Positions 30,956-38,673 of a DNA stretch of 40,848 bases are shown one piece after another (positions within the stretch are counted from its first letter, which is position 1; each line of letters begins with the position of its first letter). The position numbers were made by a program, and so were the translations under genes. Where the stretch lies: positions 1 to 40,848 of the forward strand of contig CALLKI010000089.1 of NCBI GenBank assembly GCA_938008415.1. The letters run 5' to 3'. The notes beneath the pieces are model-generated. The model did no database searches, had not been told where the DNA came from, and saw only the letters and a list, made by a program, of their open reading frames with translations. The DNA is from an uncultured Luteimonas sp. GTDB lineage: Bacteria; Pseudomonadota; Gammaproteobacteria; Xanthomonadales; Xanthomonadaceae.

Positions 30956-32089
30956 TCATGTTCGCGGCCGACCGCTGGCGCCGGCGCGGATCGACATCAC
31001 CACGCCCATGCCGGCCAGCAGCGACACCGCCGCGGTGCCGCCGTAGCTCAGCAGCGGCATCGGCACGCCCACCACCGGCAGCAGTCCGGACACCATGCCG
31101 CCGTTCACCACCACGTACACCGACATCGCCAGCCCCAGCGAACCGGCCAGCAGGCGCGAGTAGGGGTCGCGCGCCTCCGCGGCGATCCACAGGCAGCGCC
31201 CGATCACGAAGGCGTACAGCGCCAGCGCGGCCATCACGCCGAGCCAGCCGAACTCCTCGGCCAGCACCGCGAAGATGAAGTCGGTGGTGTGCTCGGGCAC
31301 GTAGTCCAGGTGCGACTGCGAGCCCTTGCCCCAGCCCTGCCCGGCCAGCCCGCCGGAACCGATCGCGATCTTGGACTGGATGATGTTCCAGCCCGCCCCC
31401 AGCGGGTCGTTCTCCGGGTCGCGGAAGGTCAGGATGCGGTCCTGCTGGTACGGCTTGAGGAACGAGAACCAGGAGATCGGCGCGAACAGCGCCAGCGCCG
31501 CGGCCGCCGCGGCGCCGGCTCCGGCCAGGGCGAACCAGCCCCACCACAGCCCGGCGAGGTAGAGCGCGAACACGCCGCTGGCCAGGACCAGCATCGCGGT
31601 GCCGAAGTCCGGTTGCAGCAGGATCAGCCCGGTGGGCAGCGCGATCGCCGCCAGCACCAGCGCCACCGTGCCCGTGCGCGGCGGCAGTGGCACCTCGGCC
31701 AGCAGCCAGGCCGCCATCATCGGCAGGGTCAGCTTCAGCAGCTCCGCCGGCTGGAAGTAGAACACGCCGAGGTTGATCCAGTGCGCGCCGCTGCGCCCGG
31801 TGCCGATGAACAGCACCGCCACCAGCGGCAGCAGCGAAACCGCGTAGGCCACGGGCGTGGCCCGGCGCAGCGTGAGCGGCGACAGCCGCGACAGCAGCCA
31901 CATCGCCCCCAGGCCGACCACGTAGCGCGTCGCCTGCGACTTCACCAGCGCCATGTTCTGGCCGCCGGCGCTGTGCAGCACCGCAAGGCCGAGGCCCATC
32001 AGTGCCAGCAGCGCCGCCAGCAGCGGCCAGTCGAGCGTGCGGGTCAGGCGCAGGAACAGGTCGAGCAGCCAGCGCAGGATCACGTTCAT
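30956..32089 (-). CDS. rodA: SEDS peptidoglycan glycosyltransferase RodA
   Basis: This 377-residue protein has about ten membrane helices. It polymerises lipid II into glycan strands along the cell cylinder together with PBP2. SEDS signatures are present: FYFQPAELLKLTLPMM, LILLQPDFGTAMLVL, LTFRDPENDPLGAGWNIIQSKIAIGSGG, GSQSHLDYVPEHTTDFIFAVLAEEFGWLG and GVPMPLLSYGGTAAVSLLAGMG. The start overlaps the PBP2 stop by ATGA. Size is normal. The end is followed after 68 bp by mltB. Confidence 0.97.
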   Translation of the reverse strand: MNVILRWLLDLFLRLTRTLDWPLLAALLALMGLGLAVLHSAGGQNMALVKSQATRYVVGLGAMWLLSRLSPLTLRRATPVAYAVSLLPLVAVLFIGTGRSGAHWINLGVFYFQPAELLKLTLPMMAAWLLAEVPLPPRTGTVALVLAAIALPTGLILLQPDFGTAMLVLASGVFALYLAGLWWGWFALAGAGAAAAAALALFAPISWFSFLKPYQQDRILTFRDPENDPLGAGWNIIQSKIAIGSGGLAGQGWGKGSQSHLDYVPEHTTDFIFAVLAEEFGWLGVMAALALYAFVIGRCLWIAAEARDPYSRLLAGSLGLAMSVYVVVNGGMVSGLLPVVGVPMPLLSYGGTAAVSLLAGMGVVMSIRAGASGRPRT

Positions 32090-34050
32090 CGCACCACCTC
32101 CTCCCCGTCCGGCGCATCCCCCGCGGCCAGCACGCCGCCGGCCACGTTGCTGAAGTCGGGGACCGGCGCGGTCTGCGGCACCACGCCCTCGGGCACCTCC
32201 GGCATCTTCCCGAGCAGCCAGGCGTCGAAGATCCTGCGCGCGATCGGCGCCGCGGCGCTGCCGCCATAGCCACCGTGCTCGACGCTGACCGCGACCGCGA
32301 TGGTCGGGTTGTCCGCCGGCGCGTAACCGACGAACAGCGCCTGGTGGCGCAGGTGGTACGGCAGCTTGCGCGGGTCCAGGCTGGCGCTGCCGCGCCGGCT
32401 GATGCGCTGCGCGGTGCCGGTCTTGCCGGCCATGCGGTATTCCGCGCCGCGTGCCATGGCCGTGGCGGTGCCGCGGCCGTGGATCGTGTTCTCCATGCCC
32501 TCGCGCACCGCCTGCAGGTGTTCGGGATGCTCGGTGATGCGCGGGGCCTGGCCGCGCGCGAGCGGCTGCCACGGCTGGTCGAAGCCGTTGCGCGTGGCGG
32601 ACACCAGCCGCAGCTCGTGCAGGGCGCCGCCGTTGGCGATCGCGGCGGTGGCGCGCGCCAGCTGCAGCGTGGTCGCGATCCAGTAGCCCTGGCCGATGCC
32701 CGCGATCACGGTCTCGCCCGCGTACCAGGGCTCGCGGCTGCGCGAGGCCTTGTACGCCGGCGACGGCACCACGCCGGGGTTCTCGCCCACCAGGTCGATC
32801 CCGGTCGGCCTGCCGAAGCCGTAGCGCCCCATGTATTCGGCGAAGCGCTCGATCCCCATGTCGTAGGCGAGCTTGTAGTAGTAGGTGTTGACCGAGCGCG
32901 AGATCGAATCGCGCAGGTCCACCCAGCCCGCGGCGCCGCCGGAGTCGCGGTAGCCGCGCTTCTGGCCGGGGATGAAGAACTCGCCGGTGGACAGCACCCG
33001 GTCCTCCGGCCGGCGCAGCCCGCTGTCGAGGCCGGCGAGCGCCGCCAGCGGCTTGATCGTCGAGCCGGGCGGCCCGCCGCCGAGCACGTTGCGGTTGAAC
33101 AGCGGCCGCGCCGGATCGTCCATCAGCCGGCGGTAGTCCGCGTGCGAGATGCCGTTGACGAACAGGTTGGGGTCGAAGCCCGGCAGGCTGACCATGCCCA
33201 GCACCTCGCCGGTGCGCGGGTCCACCGCCACCGCCGAGCCGTGCATCTCGCCGAAGGCCAGCACCATCGCCCGCTGCAGGTCGAGGTCGATGCTCAGGCG
33301 CAGGTCGGTGCCCGCCTTCGCCGGCACCAGGCCGATGGTGCGCAGCGCGCGGCCCTCGACGTTGGTCTCCACCTGCTCGTAGCCGATGCGCCCGCGCAGC
33401 TGCTCGTCGTAGTAGCGCTCCAGGCCGGTGCGGCCGGTATGCGGGAACAGCACCTGGTCGCGGCCGTAGCGGCGCACGTCCTGCTCGTCGGTGCGGCCGA
33501 CGTAGCCGATCACGTGCGCGAACAGCTCGGCGTACGGGTAGCGCCGGTTCAGGTACGGCACCACCTCCACGCCCGGGAAGCGCCAGCGGTCCACCGAGAG
33601 CCGCGCCACCTCCTCGTCGGTCAGGCGCTGCTTGAGCGTGACCGCGCGGAAGCTGCGGGTGGCGCGGCGCTCGCGGTGGAAGCGCTCGACCTCCTGCGGC
33701 GACAGCTCGATCACCTTCGACAGTTCGGCGACCAGGCGGTCGATGTCGCCTGCGTCCTCCGGGGTCACGTCGAGCCGGTAGGCGGGCACGTTGTCGGCCA
33801 GCAACCGGCCCTTGCGGTCGTAGATCAGGCCACGCGCCGGCACCACCGGCCGGGGCTTGATCCGGTTGGCCTCGGACCGCCGCGCGTACTCGTCATGGTC
33901 CACGACCTGCAACTTGAAATACCACGCCGACAGGCCGAGGAACGCCAGCGCCACCAGGCCGAACCCGACCAGCGCGCGCACCCGGAACTGTGCCGCCTCC
34001 GCGGCGGGATTGCGCAGTCTGTGCCGGCGGCCGCGGCCACGCCCGAACAC
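32086..34050 (-). CDS. mrdA: Penicillin-binding protein 2 (elongation transpeptidase)
   Basis: This 654-residue class B PBP starts at GTG. A short Arg-rich cytoplasmic tail and one membrane helix (about 24-45, VRALVGFGLVALAFLGLSAWYF) precede the pedestal domain (about 60-270, ARGLIYDRKGRLLADNVPAYRLDV). The transpeptidase carries Ser330-x-x-Lys333 (PGSTIKP), SVN (SRSVNTYYY) and KTG (MAGKTGTAQ). It partners with RodA, and the genes overlap by 4 bp. It follows mreD by 1 bp. The C-terminal extension after the transpeptidase (EVPEGVVPQTAPVPDF...) is Pro-rich and of no known function. Confidence 0.97.
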   Translation of the reverse strand: MFGRGRGRRHRLRNPAAEAAQFRVRALVGFGLVALAFLGLSAWYFKLQVVDHDEYARRSEANRIKPRPVVPARGLIYDRKGRLLADNVPAYRLDVTPEDAGDIDRLVAELSKVIELSPQEVERFHRERRATRSFRAVTLKQRLTDEEVARLSVDRWRFPGVEVVPYLNRRYPYAELFAHVIGYVGRTDEQDVRRYGRDQVLFPHTGRTGLERYYDEQLRGRIGYEQVETNVEGRALRTIGLVPAKAGTDLRLSIDLDLQRAMVLAFGEMHGSAVAVDPRTGEVLGMVSLPGFDPNLFVNGISHADYRRLMDDPARPLFNRNVLGGGPPGSTIKPLAALAGLDSGLRRPEDRVLSTGEFFIPGQKRGYRDSGGAAGWVDLRDSISRSVNTYYYKLAYDMGIERFAEYMGRYGFGRPTGIDLVGENPGVVPSPAYKASRSREPWYAGETVIAGIGQGYWIATTLQLARATAAIANGGALHELRLVSATRNGFDQPWQPLARGQAPRITEHPEHLQAVREGMENTIHGRGTATAMARGAEYRMAGKTGTAQRISRRGSASLDPRKLPYHLRHQALFVGYAPADNPTIAVAVSVEHGGYGGSAAAPIARRIFDAWLLGKMPEVPEGVVPQTAPVPDFSNVAGGVLAAGDAPDGEEVVR

Positions 34051-34051
34051 G

Positions 34052-34534
34052 TCAGCGCGTCCTCCTGCCCAGCCGCAGCGCGTCGAGCACCACGAACAGC
34101 GGCGGCCACAGCAGCATGCCGACCACCGGCGCGATCCAGTACGGCCACGGCAGCTGCTTGAGCCCCAGGAACAGGTGCAGCGCGGCCGCGACCACGCGGT
34201 CGTTGAGCAGCAGGCCGCCGATCACCAGCGCCTGCTGGGTCACCGGGAAGAAGCGCAGCTGGGCGCGGAAACGCTGCAGGATGAACGCCATCACCACCAG
34301 CCGCAGCGCGTGCTCGCCGAGCACGCTGCCGAACACCAGGTCGGCCACGAGTCCGCACAGGAACGCGAACCCGAGCCCGGCGCGCTCGGGCTCCTCGATC
34401 AGCCAGTACGCGGCCACCAGCGCCAGCCAGAACGGCCGCAGCGGCTGCACCGCCGCGGGCAGCGGCAGCACGCCGAGCAGCAGCGCGGCCAGCACGGTGA
34501 CGGGCATCGCCCACGGGCGGGCGCGCCGGCTCAT
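34052..34534 (-). CDS. mreD: Rod-shape-determining protein MreD
   Basis: This 160-residue inner-membrane protein has five or six helices (e.g. MPVTVLAALLLGVLPLP, PFWLALVAAYWLIEEPERAGLGFAFLCGLVADLVFGSVLGEHAL). The motif FxxGLxxDLxxGxxLGxxAL is recognisable as MreD. It scaffolds the elongasome with MreC. The ATG overlaps the mreC stop by 4 bp (ATGA), and it sits between mreC and mrdA, which supports the call. Confidence 0.93.
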   Translation of the reverse strand: MSRRARPWAMPVTVLAALLLGVLPLPAAVQPLRPFWLALVAAYWLIEEPERAGLGFAFLCGLVADLVFGSVLGEHALRLVVMAFILQRFRAQLRFFPVTQQALVIGGLLLNDRVVAAALHLFLGLKQLPWPYWIAPVVGMLLWPPLFVVLDALRLGRRTR

Positions 34535-35472
34535 GGCCGCGCCTCCTGCCCCCCGGCGGGAGCCCCGGCGTCGCCGGGCGGCCCGGGCGGGGCCGGTTCC
34601 CCGCCGTCATCCGTGCCCGCCCGCACCGCCGGCTCGCGCACCTCGCGCAGCAGCAGCACGTCGCGCCCACGGTCGAGCTGGGCGGCGGGCACCAGTTCGC
34701 CGACGAGGAAGGCGCGGCTCACGTCCGGGCGCAGCGCGACCACGGTGCCGACCGGGAACCCGGGCGGGAAGCGGCCGCCGAGGCCGGAGGTCACCACCAC
34801 GTCGCCCTCCTTCACGTCCGCCGAGACCGGGATGTTGCGCAGTTCCAGCCGGTCGCTGCGGCCGATGCCATAGGCCACCAGGCGCACGCCGGTCCGCGAG
34901 ACCGTGACCGGCACCGCGTGCTCCAGGTCGGTCAGCAGCAGCACCGTGGCGGTATCCGGGGTGACCTGGATGATCTGCCCGAGCAGGCCGCCGGCGTCGA
35001 TCACGCTCTGGCCCACCTGCACGCCGTCGCGGCTGCCCGCGTCCAGCACCAGGCGCTGCCGGGTCGGGTCCAGGTCGATGTCGAGGATCGGCGCCAGCTG
35101 CACGTCGAGGCTGTGGCGCCGGGCCGCGCCCAGCAGCGCGCGCAGGCGGGCGTTCTCGTCGGCCTCGACCTGCAGCCGCGCCTGGCGGGCACCGAGCACC
35201 AGCAGCTCGTTGCGCAGGCGGCGGTTGTCCTCGGCCAGCATCGCCCGGGTGGCGGCGTCGTCGCGCATCTTGCGCCCGATCCGCGCCGGCAGGCCGGCCA
35301 GCTGCCACAGCGGCTGCACCGCCACCTGCACGCCCGTGCGCACCCTGTGCAGCCAGCCGCCGCGGTGGTCGAGCACGATGAGCGCGACCGCGAGCGCCAG
35401 GTAGGCCAGCAGGCGCAGCGTCCCGGCGACGTCGCCGGGGCGGGGAGCTGCTGGACTGGAGAAGGAGCTCAC
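34531..35472 (-). CDS. mreC: Rod-shape-determining protein MreC
   Basis: This 313-residue protein starts at GTG. One membrane helix (about 18-36, TLRLLAYLALAVALIVLDH) is followed by a periplasmic coiled coil (about 68-112, KMRDDAATRAMLAEDNRRLRN...). Two beta-rich MreC domains come next (about 120-270, GLLGQIIQVTPDTATVLLLTD, GDVVVTSGLGGRFPPGFPVG). The C terminus is a Pro/Gly-rich tail (PAPPGPPGDAGAPAGGQ). It activates PBP2/RodA and links to MreB. It begins 131 bp after mreB, a gap that holds two abutting palindromes. Confidence 0.95.
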   Translation of the reverse strand: MSSFSSPAAPRPGDVAGTLRLLAYLALAVALIVLDHRGGWLHRVRTGVQVAVQPLWQLAGLPARIGRKMRDDAATRAMLAEDNRRLRNELLVLGARQARLQVEADENARLRALLGAARRHSLDVQLAPILDIDLDPTRQRLVLDAGSRDGVQVGQSVIDAGGLLGQIIQVTPDTATVLLLTDLEHAVPVTVSRTGVRLVAYGIGRSDRLELRNIPVSADVKEGDVVVTSGLGGRFPPGFPVGTVVALRPDVSRAFLVGELVPAAQLDRGRDVLLLREVREPAVRAGTDDGGEPAPPGPPGDAGAPAGGQEARP

Positions 35473-35529
35473 GTCGGGTCGTCGGTCGGCGCGGTCTTGG
35501 GAACGGTCTTCGGTGCGGTGCCCGCAGGA

Positions 35530-35559
35530 GCGCCCCGGGGCGCGATGTCCCGGGACATC
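35530..35559. promoter_or_regulatory. Two abutting perfect palindromes in the mreB-mreC gap
   Basis: GCGCCCCGGGGCGC (35530-35543, 14 bp) is directly followed by GATGTCCCGGGACATC (35544-35559, 16 bp). Both are perfect. TCCCGGGA recurs at 35558-35565. In RNA each could fold into a small hairpin after mreB. They may be operators, or hairpins that set the mreB to mreCD ratio. Confidence 0.5.
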
Positions 35560-35603
35560 CCGGGACGCGCGGCCGCGACCCGGAACACCCCGGCGTCAGG
35601 ACC

Positions 35604-36647
35604 TCATTCTGACGCGAAGAATTCGTTGCCGTGCAGGTCGAGCAGTTCCAGCGCGCGGCCGCCGCCACGGGCCACGCAGGTCAGCGGGTCGTCGGCGATC
35701 TGCACGTGCAGGCCGGTCTCCTCGCTGAGCAGGCGGTCCAGGTCGCGCAGCAGCGCGCCGCCGCCGGTCAGCACGATGCCGCGCTCGGCCACGTCCGCGC
35801 ACAGCTCCGGCGGGGTCTGCTCCAGCGCCTGGCGCACCGCCGCGACGATGCCCGACAGCGGCTCGCGCAGGGCGTCGAGCACCTCGTTGTTGGTGATCCG
35901 GACCACCTTCGGCACGCCCTCGGCCAGGTGCCGGCCGGAAATCTCCATCTCCACCACCTTGTCCTGCGGGTAGGCGCAGCCGATCTCGATCTTGACCCGC
36001 TCGGCGGTGGCGTCGCCGATCAGCATGCCGTGGTTGCGGCGCACGTAGTTGATGATCGACTCGTCGAACTTGTCGCCGCCGATCCTCGCCGACTGCGCGT
36101 AGACGATGCCGTTGAGCGCGATCACCGCCACCTCGGTGGTGCCGCCACCGATGTCCACCACCATCGAGCCACGGGCCTCGGTCACCGGCATGCCGGCGCC
36201 GATCGCCGCCGCCATCGGCTCCTCGATCAGGTACACCTCGCGGGCGCCGGCCTCCAGCGCCGAGTCCTTGATCGCGCGCTTCTCCACCTGGGTCGAGCCG
36301 GCCGGCACGCAGATCAGCACCCGGGGGCTGGGCCGCAGGAAGCGGCTCTTGTGCACCTTGCGGATGAAGTGCTTGAGCATCTCCTCGGTGTAGGTGAAGT
36401 CGGCGATCACGCCGTCCTTCAGCGGCCGGTGCGTGGTGATGTTGCCCGGGGTGCGGCCCAGCATCTGCTTGGCCTCGGTGCCGACCGCCGCCACCGCCTT
36501 CTGCCCCCCCGCGCGGTCCTGGCGGACCGCGACCACGGACGGCTCGTTCAGCACGATGCCCTGGCCGCGGACGAAGATGAGGGTGTTGGCCGTGCCCAGG
36601 TCGATGGACAGGTCGTTGGAGAAGATGCCGCGGAACTTCTTGAACAT
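35604..36647 (-). CDS. mreB: Actin-like rod-shape protein MreB
   Basis: This 347-residue bacterial actin forms membrane-bound filaments that guide elongation. The phosphate-1 loop IDLGTANTLI (about residues 15-24), GGGTTEVAVI (phosphate 2) and the adenosine-motif region IVLTGGGALLRDL are intact. The N-terminal MFKKFRGIF is the usual amphipathic membrane-binding helix. It is the first gene of the mre-mrd cluster; the 205-bp divergent gap to the kinase gene holds its promoter, which I cannot place with confidence. Confidence 0.98.
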   Translation of the reverse strand: MFKKFRGIFSNDLSIDLGTANTLIFVRGQGIVLNEPSVVAVRQDRAGGQKAVAAVGTEAKQMLGRTPGNITTHRPLKDGVIADFTYTEEMLKHFIRKVHKSRFLRPSPRVLICVPAGSTQVEKRAIKDSALEAGAREVYLIEEPMAAAIGAGMPVTEARGSMVVDIGGGTTEVAVIALNGIVYAQSARIGGDKFDESIINYVRRNHGMLIGDATAERVKIEIGCAYPQDKVVEMEISGRHLAEGVPKVVRITNNEVLDALREPLSGIVAAVRQALEQTPPELCADVAERGIVLTGGGALLRDLDRLLSEETGLHVQIADDPLTCVARGGGRALELLDLHGNEFFASE

Positions 36648-36852
36648 CGGCGGTCAGGGTCCGTCTGGAAGAGGTAAATGCAAGGCTGGCTAGCCTAGCA
36701 AAAAAGGGCTTTGCCGCGCCTGACGGGGGCGCGTTCCGCGGCCCCGGCACCGCCCGCCGGGCCGCGGCCCGGCCCGCGGAAACGGGGCGTCTGGCCTCGG
36801 AGCCTCCTCCCGGCTACCCTGAGCGCCCCCAAACCGAGCGAGATGTCACGAA

Positions 36853-37785
36853 ATGTCCGCCCTGATCTGCGGTTCCCTGGCCTACGACACCATCATGGTG
36901 TTCCCCGACCAGTTCAAGAACCACATCCTCCCGGACAAGGTGCACATCCTGAACGTCTCGTTCCTGGTGCCGCGCATGCGCCGCGAGTTCGGCGGCTGCG
37001 CCGGCAACATCTCCTACAACCTCAAGCTGCTGGGCGGCAACCCGGTCCCGATGGCCACCGTCGGCGGCGACTTCGGTCCCTACCGGGCCTGGTTCGAGGA
37101 GAACGGGATCGACCTGAGCCGGGTCCGGGTGATCGAGGAGCTGTTCACCCCGCAGGCATTCATCACCACCGACCTGGACAACAACCAGATCACCGCGTTC
37201 CACCCGGGCGCGATGATGCGCAGCCACGAGAACCACGTGAAGGACGTGCCGGGCGTCACCTTCGGCATCGTCAGCCCCGACAGCTACGAGGGCATGCTGC
37301 AGAACGCGCGGGAATTCGCCGAGTGCGGGATCCCCTTCATCTTCGACCCCGGCCAGGCCATGCCGCTGTTCAACGGCGAGGAGCTGCGCAACTTCATCGA
37401 CCTGGCCGACTACGTGACCGTCAACGACTACGAGTCCAACCTGCTGCAGGAACGCACCGGATGGGGCGAGGCGGAGATCGCCAGGCGGGTGAAGGCCTAC
37501 ATCATCACCCGCGGCCCGCGCGGCGCGTGCATCCACGCCGACGGCCAGACCTACAACGTGCCGCCGGCGCACGAACGCCGCATCACCGACCCGACCGGCT
37601 GCGGCGACGCCTTCCGCGCCGGCCTGATCTTCGGCATCCAGAAGGGCTACGACTGGCCGACCATCGGCCGCATCGGCAACCTCATGGGCGCGCTCAAGGT
37701 CGAGCACCCCGGCACCCAGAACCAGCGCTTCACCTACGAGGAATTCGCCGAGCAGTTCCGGCAGCAGTTCGGCTACTCGCTGTAA
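36853..37785 (+). CDS. PfkB-family carbohydrate/adenosine kinase
   Basis: This 310-residue ribokinase-fold enzyme phosphorylates a sugar or nucleoside with ATP. Hallmarks are the substrate-side EFGGCAGNISYNLKLLGGNP (about residues 46-65), VGGDFGPY, and the anion-hole/catalytic motif DPTGCGDAFRAGL (246-258, catalytic base Asp252). TRGPRGACIHADG marks the nucleotide-binding edge. Xanthomonad and pseudomonad relatives are usually annotated as adenosine kinase, though the substrate is not shown by sequence. ATG 36853 is used; TACCCT at 36815-36820 could be its -10. It is divergent from mreB and is a single-gene unit ending in a hairpin shared with the next, convergent gene. Confidence 0.9.
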   Translation: MSALICGSLAYDTIMVFPDQFKNHILPDKVHILNVSFLVPRMRREFGGCAGNISYNLKLLGGNPVPMATVGGDFGPYRAWFEENGIDLSRVRVIEELFTPQAFITTDLDNNQITAFHPGAMMRSHENHVKDVPGVTFGIVSPDSYEGMLQNAREFAECGIPFIFDPGQAMPLFNGEELRNFIDLADYVTVNDYESNLLQERTGWGEAEIARRVKAYIITRGPRGACIHADGQTYNVPPAHERRITDPTGCGDAFRAGLIFGIQKGYDWPTIGRIGNLMGALKVEHPGTQNQRFTYEEFAEQFRQQFGYSL

Positions 37786-37805
37786 CCCGCCGCGATCCGC
37801 GACCC

Positions 37806-37833
37806 GCCCGGCGCCGCGGACAGCACGCCGGGC
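37806..37833. terminator. Bidirectional hairpin between the kinase and lipoprotein genes
   Basis: GCCCGGCG (37806-37813) pairs with CGCCGGGC (37826-37833) across a 12-nt loop, in the 57 bp between two convergent stops. Confidence 0.6.
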
Positions 37834-37842
37834 AGGGGCCCG

Positions 37843-38571
37843 TCAGTCCCAGCCCGGCATCCTCGAGCCGTCGAGTCCGCCGACCTCGAACTCCGCGACC
37901 TTCTCGCCGAGATCGCGCGTGGCGAACGCGATCTTCACCACCTTTGCCTTGCGTACCAGGCGCCACAGCGCCTTCTCGTCCTCGATGAACATGGCGATGG
38001 CCTCGTCCGTCTTCGGGCGGCTGGCCGCCATCTTCCTCGGCGCGCCGTCGTCGGCGGTGACGGTGACGCGGCAGCCGCCGTAGCAGGCCCTGGCGAAATC
38101 GCCCGCCTGCAGCACGAGGTAGCTGCTGCGGCCCCACTCCGGGTGGTCGCGGAAGATCAGCCGCACGGGCTTGGCGCCACTGCCGTCCACGTCCAGGTTC
38201 TGCTTCGCGTAGATCGAGGCCGACAGCTGCTGCCCGCCCTTCACCGGCTGCGACTGGTAGCTCCACAGCGCCGCCAGGCGGCGCGCCTCCGCCTCCTCGC
38301 GGGCCTTCGCGGACGCCTCGGCATGGCGTCCGGCGATGCGCGTGGCGGCCTGGGAGCTGGGCCACTTCGCCAGCAGCAGGTCGCCGTGTGCCTTGGCCAG
38401 CTCCCAGTTGCCGTCGGCCAGCGCGGCCTCGAACGCGCGCTCCGCCTCCTCCGCGGCGCGCTCCTCGGCGGCCGCCTGCGCGGCGGCCCGCGCCGCCGCC
38501 TCGGCCTCCGGGTCGCCGCAGCCGGCGAACAGCAGTGACAGCAGGACGATGGCCGGAATGTGGGGTTTCAT
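37843..38571 (-). CDS. Lipoprotein of unknown function
   Basis: This 242-residue protein has a lipoprotein signal (LLSLLFAGC, Cys18). A strongly Ala/Glu-rich helical segment follows (about 22-97, AARAAAQAAAEERAAEEAERAFEAAL ... ARRLAAL) that may form a coiled coil or TPR-like helices. A C-terminal beta-rich domain (about 100-242) contains RLIFRDHPEWGRSSYLVLQ, the cysteine pair ACYGGC, and FIEDEKALWRLVRKAKVVKIAF. The Cys pair could be a small disulfide loop. GAGGAGG lies 8 nt upstream of the ATG. I do not recognise a named family. It sits between the kinase (convergent) and the M1 aminopeptidase (same strand, 102-bp gap). Confidence 0.85.
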   Translation of the reverse strand: MKPHIPAIVLLSLLFAGCGDPEAEAAARAAAQAAAEERAAEEAERAFEAALADGNWELAKAHGDLLLAKWPSSQAATRIAGRHAEASAKAREEAEARRLAALWSYQSQPVKGGQQLSASIYAKQNLDVDGSGAKPVRLIFRDHPEWGRSSYLVLQAGDFARACYGGCRVTVTADDGAPRKMAASRPKTDEAIAMFIEDEKALWRLVRKAKVVKIAFATRDLGEKVAEFEVGGLDGSRMPGWD

Positions 38572-38640
38572 GCGGTTGTCCTCCTCGCTTCTGGCCTCTG
38601 CAGGCCCGGATCCGCCCGATGGGCCGGGCCACCCCCGGCA

Positions 38641-38661
38641 GGCGCGGGCCGCACCCGCGCC
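38641..38661 (-). terminator. Hairpin after the M1 aminopeptidase gene
   Basis: GGCGCGGG (38641-38648) pairs with CCCGCGCC (38654-38661), 12 nt beyond the stop of the aminopeptidase gene. There is no T-run. Confidence 0.5.
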
Positions 38662-38673
38662 GCATCCGCGTTT

